Shown: positions 26,501 to 36,920 of the stretch, in pieces | Layout of the letters: every line of letters starts with the position of its first letter | Position numbering within the stretch: the first letter of the stretch is position 1 | From: Opisthocomus hoazin | Lineage: Eukaryota; Chordata; Aves; Opisthocomiformes; Opisthocomidae | NCBI RefSeq assembly: GCF_030867145.1 | Contig: NC_134428.1 | Coordinates: 7,068,001 to 7,132,000 of the forward strand | Direction of reading: 5' to 3' | DNA: 64,000 nt | Translations under genes and position numbers: made by a program | Notes under the pieces: model-generated | What the model saw: the letters and a program-made list of their open reading frames with translations, nothing else | What the model was told of the DNA's origin: nothing | Databases searched by the model: none

Positions 26501-29500
26501 CGAAGCCTCCGTTTTGTAACACGTCAGAAGATTGTTGGGATGCATAAACATTTTCATTAGGAGATCATTTCAACGAGCTTTTGACTTCACTCCTGAAGTT
26601 TGTCCATCATGACAAATGTATTAAATGACAGTATTTATGCACTTGCCTTGAAACTGAAGCTCTGTAAGTGGTCAAAGAGCTAGTGAATTCCTTAGAAATA
26701 CACTGTCAGTCAACAGTATTCACAACAAACTCAGTTATTACTTTCTGGTTTGTAACATAGCAAGCATACAGACAGGGAAAAACATTTCTTCACAAATAAC
26801 AGCGAGGAGGTGGGAAACTTAACCTAAAAAGGTCCATCTGTTCAATTTTGTAGGAGTCTAGCACACAAAAGAATCACTAAGGCAGTTTGTGTATGGATCC
26901 TAAACAGTACTAAGGCACACCATCAACGGGCAACGTTCAGGTATGACCACAGCCACTTATCAAGTTCTGGTCACCTCGGTACACAGGCGGCAGACATGCT
27001 TTGAAAGAGGACACTGCATCGCATGACGTGTGCACTGTTCCCTCAAAAGCAGAAAAGGAATACAAACCACTCTCCAAAAAAGTTCACTGTAGAGAAACCA
27101 AGTAAAAAATAAATAAAGAACCTTATTTTCAAAAAGAATAGACTTTAACCAATAAACACCCCCTCCGTTTACGTCTGATAAACAATTTCAGGTTATGTGA
27201 GGTTATTTCAGGCACTGGTACACTGCAAACAAATAAACAGGAGAAAAGCCTGACTTTAAAGGGTCAGATTTGTCATTTGCTCTGTGTGGAAATAAACCGA
27301 CTGCCAGCAGTATGCCTTTAAAACAGTCACCTGCAACACAGCACACAGTCCTACCGCTTCTTAGACCCTTGGGTTGCTGCATTTCGCTCTTTGTCACCTC
27401 TTCTCTCCTGTCAGCCCGAGCGCATGCGTAGCTACTGAAGCTCCACAGAAAGAGCTGGTCTGACCAGAAACCGACCTCGCAAAGAACCTACCGGTACCTA
27501 CCAGTTTTGGGGTGGATCAGCACTCTGCAGCAACATACCGGCTGCGTGGAACAGCACTACTAGTGCAGGGAGGACGGTCAGGCAATCTCAATAATTCAAG
27601 GCAAACCACCTTTAAGTTTCAGTTCTGAAACACCTAGGGAACCTTTGGATCACACAAAAGGGAGACGACAATTCTGAATCTAGCTAAGGCTTACTACCTA
27701 GGACTCAACACTGCGTAAGGACATGAGAAGAAGTCCAAACTCTGCACTGTCCCTGTGGCAAAATCCAGCAAACGGAAGTAACCTTACTACCTCTGCCCAT
27801 GAGATAAAGACAGTCATTGTAAAAAAATACCTTTGAAGAATGAGGGAAACTGAGAAAGGTTCTAAGTAGTCCTTGTAACTTATCCTCCTCTCTCCAAAAC
27901 ATTGAAATACATGTGCAAAGTTTTTAATTTTGTGTTTTCTGGAAGTCAGGAAAGTAACTAACAACATTTACAGTTAACATAGTTTACTACTATTGTAAAA
28001 ACATGACATATGGCAAATTAAACACAAATTAGAAAAATCTGTAACACATTTCAAGTTCAGCTTGAAAACTCTATATCCTCATCTGTGAAAATCATTCAGA
28101 CAGGAATCTTGTCATATCAGAGGGATTCAAATGTAGTTGGTATGAAATCCAGTTTTAAAGTCAGAACATGCCTTAAATTACACCAAATCTTCAAGTAATG
28201 CTTCCAGTCCTTGGATTTACATGCAATGAGCAACAATTAAGATCTTACATAGCATCTTCCGTCCTCTATCCCTCCTTAAACCACAAGTCAAGAACTGTTG
28301 TTGCAGCCTTATTCACTCAGGGGGATGAGTGGTTTATCTTTAGTAGTCTGGAACCTCTGAGCCCTAGGACATTTTTTTTTAATATCTTTGTTGTCAATGC
28401 CAAAGGCAAAAATGGATACACATGCCGCATTTATCTACTGGTAGGCCATCACACAAGAACATTATGCAATTCAGAGTTTTGTCTGAATGAGGTAAACATT
28501 TTTTCTTTTTTTAATGTAAAATTCACTGGACGAGTATGCATGCTCGCAATAAAGAGTCCAAAATTGCACACCTTTTAAAACATGGTGATTGGTATCTTTA
28601 AAATACAGCTAACGTCCTAAAGGAATACTGCCAGAATCCACTTTGCCTGCCTCATTCACACAGCATTCTACTACAGCTGATGAGTTTGTTGTGTATTACA
28701 TCAAGTTTCTTACCCGCATGCATTTTTTGTTGTACAATAACCAGAGCTGCACAGGTAGAACAAATTAAGTTACCGCCCAACTTCTGAAAATATTGCTTTA
28801 AAATAGTATAAGCCAGGAACTTCAGTGTTAACAGTTTAGAATGCTTCTACGGAAGCAACAGAAAATGGCTTTACAATTACATTTACACTAGAATGAAACA
28901 AGATTTTCACATATAGAACAGGTATAGCTGGTAAACTGGGAATCAATATTAGAAGAACTGCAGTTAAGATACAGCATTAAACTCAAGTGCTAAGCAGTAA
29001 TGACTACTTCATCTTTATGTGAACTGCAGCCTTTACCAGATGCCCAGAATAAGCTGAGAGATGTCTCCACACAAGGAGACATGGCTCAGCAGCTAACCGA
29101 CAGCTCCTCGGAAGCCGCTACCTGAGACACGATGCAAATGCCTGCACAGAAGTGATGAGAGGCCGCAATCTGTTGCTCTGCATGGCAGCACTCGCAGCTC
29201 CCAGCCCGCTCTGCTGCTGGAGCGCTGGGAACCAAGACAGTACCGGTACCTGACAGCTGAGGTCGACTACGGGGTTAATTAGACAGTTTGCACAACAGAG
29301 CACAGAAAGGGCAAAGAGGGAAGAGGGAAATTCAGTTTGAAAGAAGTGTCTTATCTACAAAACTTAGATGGTCTGTATAGCGAGTTTGTTGTTGCTCCCC
29401 CACTACAGGCATGAAGAAATTCCTTCACAGGAATTCCTGAAAGGCTGAAGAGTGAAGAAACGCACGATAGGCCCCCTTAGGATTCCCATCACCTTTTTGT

Positions 29501-32500
29501 ACGTGCAGTTTCAATACCCGAGTTCAATACTTATTTACACAACAGCCATATAGTCTCAACAGTTTCCATGAATTACACAACAGATGTTTGCCTATTTTTT
29601 GTTCTTTTTTGAAACGAAAGCGTAAAGGGAATTACACCAGAGTAAAAAATAAAGATCAGAGTCAAACACACAGAGCATGTGAATCAGAATTTAAAAAGCC
29701 CAAGAGACTCTTCGTTAACAAAAAAACACACAAAAAATACTTTAAGCACAAATATGGGCAGTTGTTTTGAAAGTTAACTCAAACCAAAAATTGTTTTCTT
29801 CTTGTCTCTGCACCGCTTCATAGCCTATGCCCTAACTTCACCAGTGGACAGAGATGTATGCCCAGTTTTTAAAAATGCACCAATGTAAGAGCAGCTTTAA
29901 TAGTTTTAACACAGCTTTGTAAAAGCCACAGAAAAAAACCAGCACTTGCTTTATATTCATAGGATTTTACTACATGCCAGCTTAGTAAGAAACCCTCCCT
30001 CCCCAGTGAGGACACACCTTAAGTTTATCTAAAACCTACAAGCTGCTTCACAACTAGGTCTAAGAAAGCTTATGGAGACTTTCAGAAAAAAATAATGAAA
30101 AACCCTTTTCCTTAAGGCCAAGTATTAGTGTTCAGTTGATAATCTGATTTTTCAGACAGATAGTAAAGAAATCAAGCTCTGTATTAGAACAGTTAAGGAT
30201 TCCACTAACAAAGATCTCTCATAACCCAGCAGGAACAGAAATTAAAAAACACAAACCAACCAACCAACCCCACAAACCAAAATCTAAGCACCCTATGGAT
30301 TTTTTTAGCAAGTTAAGCTCAGAATCTTAATATTCACACATAAGAGCAAAATTTACACAAATTCTCAGACTGTTCTAGAGAACACATTTTTAATATTACA
30401 TCACCTGTCCTAAACTAACTTTTGCACTGAAATTCAATGTCATTTTCATACAGACCTCTTCAAAACACAGTCATAAATTTCACTGATTGAATTTTGACTG
30501 CTTTCCTCCTTCATAATAACAAACCAAAATAAAACCATCTTTCTACCTTAGCTTCATACAACCAGCTGCTTCTCTTGCTTGCATGTGTTGTCACAAAATA
30601 GGAGAGAAATCCCAAAATTCTGAATGTGGAACTGTAAAACCAGATCGCTAAGAGAATCCAAGCACTATCCCAAATTACTTTTGTGTTCATTTTGATAGAG
30701 CAACCAAGTTTTAAGATAACATCATGCTTTCAGATACATTAAATCAGTAGTCCAAACCAAGGTGCTAAACACATAGTCAGCAGACTGCATGTAGATTCCA
30801 GGACAGTTCCCGGCGGTCTGTCTTTTACTAGAGTCATGCAAAGGCCACGCGCATCATGAATTATTCTAACAGGAGCAAAACAATCCTGGCTACCTTCCTG
30901 GCGACAGTTCAGATGTAGACAAAGGACATCTGTGTAAGACACTGGCACCCTGGCTGCAACACACAGGTATATTATATCTGACCATCTGGCAAGTCAGTGC
31001 CAAGACATACAGCCTTTCTCTGCACGGACTGTTTTCGAAGAGGTTGTGCAGCTCATCTGTCCAGAGAAGCTGATACAGAAGAACACTGCTCTAGATAGTT
31101 GTGATGACTCAAATCAAGATTTTTTTGATAATAAGAAATTATACCATATACTGGCATTCACAGTAACGACACTGATGTGCTGCCATGTAAGCAGTTCAAA
31201 TTACGATGTACTAACAGCAGCATTACCAACACCCTACTTGTGAGGAAATCATCAGCGTATGGCTATTCAAATGTTGATACGAGTAAACCATGTAATCCTT
31301 TAATACAATAGCTTCTTGAAAGTTGGACTACTAGTTTTTGACAAACCAGACTTTCTTAGCAAGTTCCTACGCAAAGTGAAGTCTCTTCAGGACTGAACTG
31401 CTGAAGAGTGTTAAAATGCCATCTACACAGAAAGGTGTAAACCAAAAGATGACCAGTTTTGGGGAACATGATGATACAGATAACTCACCATCCTATTCTA
31501 GAAATTACAGGCTTCAGAATGGAAGCAGTAGACAGTGAAACTCCTTCCTTTATTTCCGACTGGCTGGGGGGCGGCGGGGAGAATATATGGATGTCCCAGC
31601 TAGCTAAAAGGTCAAGAAAAATGAGGGCAGGGAAAACGAGAAAGGAAGATGCTATATCCATTTATTTACAGCATTTGAAGGCTGAGGATGTCTAGCTGCT
31701 TGAACGCAACTATTTCAAAAGTGACTACTGCAGGTGAGTGAGGATGTTCAGGGAGTGAAGCAACGTAAAGGGCACTGAATCTCAAGCCAGATGTATGCCT
31801 GGCTCTGAAGACTGCAGGTGCAAGTTGTCTAACCTGTAGTCATTAACAGGTATGTTCAGGTATTTAACTGAAGTGGTCAGGAGAGCTACTAAATGAAGCA
31901 GGAGCACTAATACCACCAAAAGGATAAATGCTATCTTTCCTTATATTAGCTGTGTGTCACACATTTTTTTGTTCTTGTTACTTTTGTATTAATGACACAT
32001 TTTCTTACCACAAACACTGCATCATACTTCAAATCATTGAACAATACAGGTTGGAAGCAAAGTTATCTATCTCAGCCCCCTGCTCCAAGCAAAGACAAGA
32101 GCGAATACTTAAAAACGACTTCCAGAAAGAAGAAAAACTGACACAAAATACAGTAAAGCACATACAAGAAGCTGTGATCAATTTTACCAAGAATCCTGCA
32201 AATATTCAAGAACAAAAATTGAACCACAAGAATGCAGGTTGACGTTGCATTTTCAGAATTTTTTCAGTTTTCATACCCGAGATCTAAGCAAAACTTCGCT
32301 ACTAGACATTTTATTAATCTGGGGTGGGGTGTTTAACTATTCCTTTACACCTCCAAACCATGCCTTGATATAGAAACAAACAAAAAGCCACCCAAATGCA
32401 ACTACATCTTATATACATTGACAAAATTAATAAACCATAGAACAAAAATAAGTCATAGATGCTACAGAGCAGCGAAGCTGCAAAGTGCAGTTGTGATTAA

Positions 32501-35500
32501 GAACGTTTAGAGGCTCTAACACGATCTATTGTCATTTTATTGACTATCACACCTTGCCTTAATTTAGTCGAGTTTGCTAGTCCAGCAAGTGACAATCTAC
32601 AGCAAGTTTCCCTAGAAGCACAACTTGTTCATTACGCACTTCACATGCCCACTGGAAGAAAATGTGCTACAGCGATGTCTGTGGCAGACAGAAAGCCAAG
32701 AAGTCTCTATTTCACATTTCTGACAGAATCCAACAAAGAGAGATTTTACACAAATGAGTTTGACTTGGACACAATTTGATAAAAGCAAGTCCTCACAGCT
32801 ACAACATTTGGAACATACTGGTTTTAATCTGTTCCTCAGGTTCAAAATTTGAAATAACATATGCTTTTTGCATATAATCAAATGACAATTTAATTCCGAA
32901 CTAATTTTGAAACTATCTGCAAGCAAAAATTATATTAGCATTAAACACCAGTCAGATTTCTCCCCAATATACAATTTGCAATCAAAAGAAAGCACACATA
33001 AACCAGAAGTTTTAAAGTAAACTACTGGGAATGCAGGTCTCAGGAGTTTCCCAATTTTAGAAAGTTAACATCTCGTTCCCTAAATGGCTTCTGTGAGTGT
33101 TACTTCAGAGCTTTAAACACCAGTGACAGGAATTTTATACAAATTACTAAAAACATGAAGTTAGTGTGCATAAAAGGAAACACCACTACGCACTACAGCC
33201 ACACAATGGAGATCAGTTCTGCGGAATTTTTCTAGATGCCATCCTGTTACTACACATTTGTCTTGACCTACAACATCCTTTGAATTACTAAGGAATTAAG
33301 ACTCAAAACAAAACCTCGCCAAGAGAAAGTTCCAAGAAGAAAAGTGTTACTAGACCTTAACTTTAGGCCACTTAAGTCCTCAAACTGAGAGGCACCTTTT
33401 TAGATACTTCCTAAGAATCAAGCTTAATTTAGATTCTTCCCAGTACAAACCAGTATTTGTACATACCTCAACACAGATGATAAATAGAAATGTTTTTTTT
33501 TTCCTCACAATGTAATGAAGAATGAGTGCCACGAGCACCTAATTCCCTATGGGAGCAAAAGCAAACTAGGTTGCTGAAAAGTAACCTATTCAGCATCATT
33601 GTCTAACCACATGTTGTTCTGACTTCTTTCCAGAGCAGGCTCCACCTAGTTCTTCTAGCCAGGAAAGTAGTTGTCACCTTACAGGAACATCTGCAAGGAC
33701 AAGACTGTCAATTACTTTCTGTAACCGAGCACATCAGACCTGAAAAAGTATGTAACAAGTATAGTATTCCAGTCAAGAAAGAAACTGGTGGGGGTTTTTT
33801 TGTTTGTTTGTTTGCTGCAGATTTTTGTCTGCTTAATCTTAGGGACATTCAAGTTAATTTTAAAAACTCAAACTTCTAAACCTTAAAGAAGACACAGGAG
33901 CAAGGTGAATTCAAACCAGGTAGATTATAGCACTATTTAGGAAACATACTCAGCAACTCAGATGGAAAGAAAAGCTATCATGATCACTCCAGACGACCAG
34001 GAAGCTTTCCATAAAATCGTCTCTAGTCTCTGGAAAGACAAAGCTCATCGTAGGCCTCAGAAATAGCAAAAGAGTGGACAAAATGAGAGCATGAATAAAT
34101 ATGAAGAGCAGGTGAGGAAATGCTAGTTTAAATCCTACCCAAAAAAGCTTTAAATATAGGAAGCCTTAGAAGAAACCTTACAGAGTACTCAGGGAGAAAA
34201 CCCAAAGTTATTAGAATAACACTGAAATCCTCAAGAAAGTTTTCGGTCTCAGTATTGACTACATAATAAATAAAAAAAAGACTTAGATTCAGGTTGCAAT
34301 GGCTGAAAAACACATTAGAATGAATTCTGAAGATTAGCCAAAGGTGCATCACATGTTCAGCACAGCCTCAAGCCATCTACTCTACCTTTACACCTGTGAA
34401 CCTTAACATACACCTTTGTTCCAAATGGAATCCAAGAGTCTGCCCACGGCTTCTTGGAGGTATACTTTGACGCATTTACATATTGCCTGCCTGCATAGCA
34501 CGAGCTACAAATTCTGGTAAAAATCAAGAGTGCTCAATAGCTGTAGAGAACACATAATGCAACATTTGCTCTAACAAAAAAAAAAGGGGGGGGGTTAGTA
34601 TCATGTTACGAAAATTTTAAAGCTTCATTTACGAAAGTTACAGATTTTAGCTGTTATCACCTGATAATTTTAGATACTAGAGAGAGCAAGACTAATTAAT
34701 ATATTAAACCAGAATGCAATAAATAATAAGCCACAATCAGCAGGAAATCGTGACAAGCAATATAACAAGTATTTCACATGTTGATTCTAGTAATTTAATT
34801 TTACTATATGTGAAATACTAGCTTGTTTCATACTGTACCAACAGGGGTATAGAAAATGACAGAAAAAAGCCAGCAAGGTATTAAACTATCATACTCCATC
34901 AGGTCTCAAACTCCTTAAGTTCAGGAGCAGCATTAAAAAAACTACCACAGAGTCAACCAGCCAGCCTGATGTTTGGAAGGACCTTCAGTTGGGAGCTGGA
35001 AATTAAACAGCACCTCTCCTTTAATTTCCCCTATGCAAAGTAAATCTGGTAGGAAAATCGGTTGCATACACAAAGATCCTTTGAAATTAAAAGCAGGGTA
35101 AATTTCAAGTTCTTCCATTGACTGAGGCCAGCCAGACAAACCTCCCTCCCCTACTAACCCTTCACCAGCGCTACATTAGAAAAACCCAACCACTCGGCGC
35201 AGCCTCCAGCTGGAGGCTTCTGAGGCGTCCGGACCCCCGGCGGCTGACGCGGTGCCGGTCTCCCCAGCAGCACCGCGCTCGTGACCACCGAAACCTTCGA
35301 CAACTTCTCCGGCGGCTTAGCAGGGCGCGGGCCGCGCAGCCTCCTCGAGTCGTGGGCGACCCCCGCGAGGCAGGGCCCCCGGGGAAGGCCCCCGGGACCC
35401 GGGCACAGCCAGACCCCCCCAGCCGCCGCCGCTCCCGCAGCACAACCCCGGTCCGGCCCCCGCCTCGCAGCGGCACCACGGCGGCCTGCGGGCCCGGACC

Positions 35501-36058
35501 TCCGCGCTGCGCCCGGCTCCTCCCCGCGCCCCTGGCTGACGGGACCCTCCCGCCGCCAGGACGCGGGGCCGCACACCCCGGGCCGCCCCGCCGGCCTGAC
35601 CCACCCGGTCCCCGGGCTGCCGCCTCCTCCCGGCCCGGCTCCCTGCCTCGCCCGCCCGCGGCCCTTCCCCGCCTCCCCCGCCGCCCCGGCCCCGCGCCCT
35701 CCCAACATGGCCCCCGTCCCTCCGCCCTCAGCGCCCACCCGCCGGCGCGGCAGCTACCGTGGGGCGGCGGCGGCGGCAGGCCGGGCGGGGGCGAGGGCGG
35801 CGGCAGGCCGGGCGCCGGGCCCCCCCTCAGGAAGGACGGCACGAACTCGGCGGCGTGGACGTTGGGCACGAAGGGCTTGGCGTTGACGTTCAGCTGCCGG
35901 CTGAAGGCCGCCCCGAGCAGCTCCTCCTGGGCCTCGGCCTCCGCGGCCGGCGGGGCGGACCCCGGGCCGGCGCCGCTGCCCGGCTCGACGTCCGCCTGAT
36001 CCCAGCAGTCGGGAGCCGAGTCGCTGCTGCTCCCGCTGCCGCTCCCGTTCGCCTCCAT
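11534..36058 (-). CDS. GSPT1: GSPT1 / eRF3a, eukaryotic peptide chain release factor GTP-binding subunit (15 coding exons, 622 aa)
   Basis: Fifteen exons on the minus strand total 1869 nt including TAA; all are GT-AG and in phase. eRF3a is the GTPase partner of eRF1: it acts in cytosolic translation termination, binds PABPC1, and links to mRNA decay. Residues about 54-77 carry the PAM2-type PABP-binding segment and the AKPF IAP-binding tetrapeptide (60-63). Residues 190-206 are basic and enter the EF1A-like G domain. Visible GTPase motifs are G1 GHVDAGKST (204-212), G3 DAPGH (281-285) and G4 NKMD (343-346), with CSGLTGAN in exon 9 near G5. Two beta-barrel domains follow, ending in LKLVPEKD. 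Human eRF3a is 637 aa; the difference is mainly in the Gly/Pro-rich N-terminus. The start ATG (36056-36058) has A at -3 and G at +4. No disruption is seen. GSPT2, the intronless paralogue, is excluded by the introns. Confidence 0.97.
12312..12480 (-). CDS. GSPT1: GSPT1 coding exon 14
   Basis: It encodes [20 protein letters not shown], then [20 protein letters not shown] and [12 protein letters not shown]. Domain 3; ends in phase 1 at GTAAGA. Confidence 0.97.
12788..12877 (-). CDS. GSPT1: GSPT1 coding exon 13
   Basis: It encodes [20 protein letters not shown], then [10 protein letters not shown], part of domain 3, which contacts eRF1. Acceptor TTGCAG, donor GTAAGT. Confidence 0.97.
13309..13482 (-). 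CDS. GSPT1: GSPT1 coding exon 12
   Basis: It encodes [20 protein letters not shown], then [20 protein letters not shown] and GRTFDAQ, spanning the domain 2/3 boundary. Acceptor TTTAAG, donor GTAGAA, phase 0. Confidence 0.97.
14804..14818. repeat. Homopolymer C15 tract in GSPT1 intron 11
   Basis: Fifteen consecutive C on the plus strand. True length may vary because such tracts are prone to sequencing error. Confidence 0.7.
14986..15066 (-). CDS. GSPT1: GSPT1 coding exon 11
   Basis: It encodes [20 protein letters not shown] and then LVMMPNK, within domain 2. A 22-nt T tract (14944-14965) and a 15-nt C tract (14804-14818) lie in the following intron. Confidence 0.97.
15406..15499 (-). CDS. 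GSPT1: GSPT1 coding exon 10
   Basis: It encodes [20 protein letters not shown] and then [11 protein letters not shown], the linker into beta-barrel domain 2. Acceptor TTTTAG, donor GTACAA. Confidence 0.97.
16256..16396 (-). CDS. GSPT1: GSPT1 coding exon 9
   Basis: It encodes [20 protein letters not shown], then [20 protein letters not shown]. This is the end of the G domain, including the G5-region SGL. Donor GTATGT, phase 2. Confidence 0.97.
17836..17990 (-). CDS. GSPT1: GSPT1 coding exon 8
   Basis: It encodes [20 protein letters not shown], then [19 protein letters not shown], including the G4 NKMD guanine-specificity motif. Donor GTGAGT, phase 2. Confidence 0.97.
18364..18544 (-). CDS. 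GSPT1: GSPT1 coding exon 7
   Basis: It encodes [20 protein letters not shown], then [15 protein letters not shown] and [11 protein letters not shown]. It contains the switch regions and the G3 DAPGH motif. It ends in phase 0 at GTAAGG. Confidence 0.97.
20869..20946 (-). CDS. GSPT1: GSPT1 coding exon 6
   Basis: It encodes [20 protein letters not shown] and then KNRETW, identical to the conserved switch-proximal region of eRF3. Acceptor CTTAG, donor GTATGG, phase 2 at both ends. Confidence 0.96.
22415..22448 (-). CDS. GSPT1: GSPT1 coding exon 5 (34-nt exon completing the P-loop)
   Basis: This very short exon encodes [11 protein letters not shown] plus two bases of the next Met codon. The GTP-binding P-loop is therefore split between exon 4 and this exon. 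Acceptor TTTTAG, donor GTAAGG. Its length is not a multiple of three, so skipping would destroy the G domain. Confidence 0.95.
23476..23703 (-). CDS. GSPT1: GSPT1 coding exon 4
   Basis: It encodes [19 protein letters not shown], an acidic run with [17 protein letters not shown], and then [11 protein letters not shown], which begins the G1 loop. Donor GTAAGT, phase 1. Confidence 0.97.
24462..24503 (-). CDS. GSPT1: GSPT1 coding exon 3 (42 nt)
   Basis: It encodes [13 protein letters not shown], matching human SNSAVSMELSEPIV. Acceptor CCTAG, donor GTAAGA, phase 1 at both ends; it is also a frame-neutral cassette. Confidence 0.92.
24927..24974 (-). CDS. GSPT1: GSPT1 coding exon 2 (48 nt)
   Basis: It encodes [16 protein letters not shown], equivalent to human APVESSQEEQSLCE. 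Acceptor CTGCAG, donor GTAACT, phase 1 at both ends, so skipping would keep the frame. Confidence 0.9.
24975..35757 (-). other. GSPT1: GSPT1 intron 1 (10.8 kb)
   Basis: The intron is AT-rich with no recognisable coding exon. It contains C-rich tracts at 25090-25113 and 25216-25232 (G-rich on the transcribed strand) and an isolated GC-rich patch at about 26.1-26.33 kb. A short A10G10-like run lies near 34.58 kb. I could not identify mobile elements in it by eye; old ones may be missed. Confidence 0.6.
25090..25232 (-). repeat. C-rich/G-rich simple tracts in GSPT1 intron 1
   Basis: Runs of 7 and 16 C separated by one G, followed about 100 nt on by a second C-rich tract. In the GSPT1 transcript these are G-runs roughly 115-260 nt upstream of the exon 2 acceptor. 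Confidence 0.7.
35758..36058 (-). CDS. GSPT1: GSPT1 coding exon 1
   Basis: It encodes 100 residues plus one base: [13 protein letters not shown], the [17 protein letters not shown] segment with PAM2/IBM motifs, EFVPSFLRG, then a proline-rich run. The donor is GTAGCT in phase 1. It lies inside a CpG island. Confidence 0.96.
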
Positions 36059-36228
36059 TTTGTGGCTGCCCCACAAGCCCCCGCGGCCCCGAGACGTCGC
36101 CCAGCGTCCGGGCTGAGCGGGAAGCCGGCGGCGGCACCGACTCAGCGCTCACTCCGGCGATTCCGCGTGTACTCCGCCGCCCCGACGCGAGCGCAGTATG
36201 GCCTCCCGGGGCCCCCGTACGCCCCCCC

Positions 36229-36239
36229 GCCGCCATTTT
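36229..36239 (-). promoter_or_regulatory. YY1-type site upstream of GSPT1
   Basis: AAAATGGCGGC on the minus strand matches the YY1 core (AAnATGGCGGC). It lies about 170 bp upstream of the start codon, where YY1 sites commonly mark transcription starts or early 5'UTR of housekeeping genes. Confidence 0.5.
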
Positions 36240-36297
36240 AGTAGTTCCCGTCTCCGCGGGTCCTGCTCCGGCAGCACGGCCGGGTCCGTCCGCCAGA

Positions 36298-36316
36298 ACT
36301 ACGCTGCCCAGCAGGC
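36298..36316 (+). promoter_or_regulatory. ZNF143/THAP11 (SBS)-like motif upstream of GSPT1
   Basis: ACTACGCTGCCCAGCAGGC closely follows the SBS consensus ACTACAnnTCCCAGnATGC, with mismatches at a few positions. It lies about 240 bp upstream of the GSPT1 ATG in the CpG island. Confidence 0.45.
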
Positions 36317-36920
36317 CTCGCGCGAGAGCGCCCGGCCCGCCTCCCCGGAAGCGATGGGGACGTCGCTGCCGGGCCTCTCCTGTGCGGTGAGAGACTGCGA
36401 TTCCTGGCAGCCCTGGCGGTCGCCGGTCCTTCCGGCCGCCTCCGCCGCCGGGGGGAGGCGGGATGGACCGCTTCCGCGGGCGCCTCAGGCGGGAGCGGGA
36501 CTCCCTGCCCCGGCAGACCGGGCGCCCGCGTTCCCTCAGGCGGGGCGGGGCGCTCCGCTTTCCGTCCCCTCGTCCCGCGCTGGGGAGAGCGGGCCTGGCG
36601 CGCGGTGCCGCCTGGCTGGATTTCCCGCCTCCCCTGAGGACTCGGTGCCTGGAGTCAGGTGAAGTCGTGCTCGTTTTAGCCTTTATCTGGGCCGAGGCGC
36701 AGCTGCCTGGTCCTCGAAGGCGGGGGGCGAGAGCGCAGGGCCGGCGCCCGCGTTGGGCCGGTGAGCCTCGCGAGGGAAGGTGCGTGGGCGCGCGTGAGGT
36801 GAGGGCACGCTGCTGTGCGTGTCCGCCCGCGAGCTGGCAGGATGCACTGACACTTCCAATCCTGGCAGTTCTGCAGCACGCTGTGACTTGGTTGTTACCA
36901 CTTAGAAAAACATCCAGTTG

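Larger units (their letters stand above)
35170..36920. promoter_or_regulatory. CpG-island promoter of GSPT1
   Basis: A very GC- and CpG-rich block surrounds GSPT1 exon 1 and extends about 850 bp upstream. Overlapping long frames on both strands are compositional. It contains YY1-like and ZNF143-like sites and no TATA box. Confidence 0.82.

Noticed and set aside
35118-35999. Plus-strand 293-codon frame opposite GSPT1 exon 1, and the 461-codon minus frame 35754-37139
   Set aside because: Both lie in a CpG island where stops are rare. The protein is Pro/Arg/Gly-rich without domains. The minus frame is a shadow of GSPT1 exon 1 read in another frame and into the upstream region.
36059-36076. Longer GSPT1 start six codons upstream
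   Set aside because: The upstream codon is TTG, not ATG. The ATG at 36056-36058 has a strong context and matches the start of the human protein.
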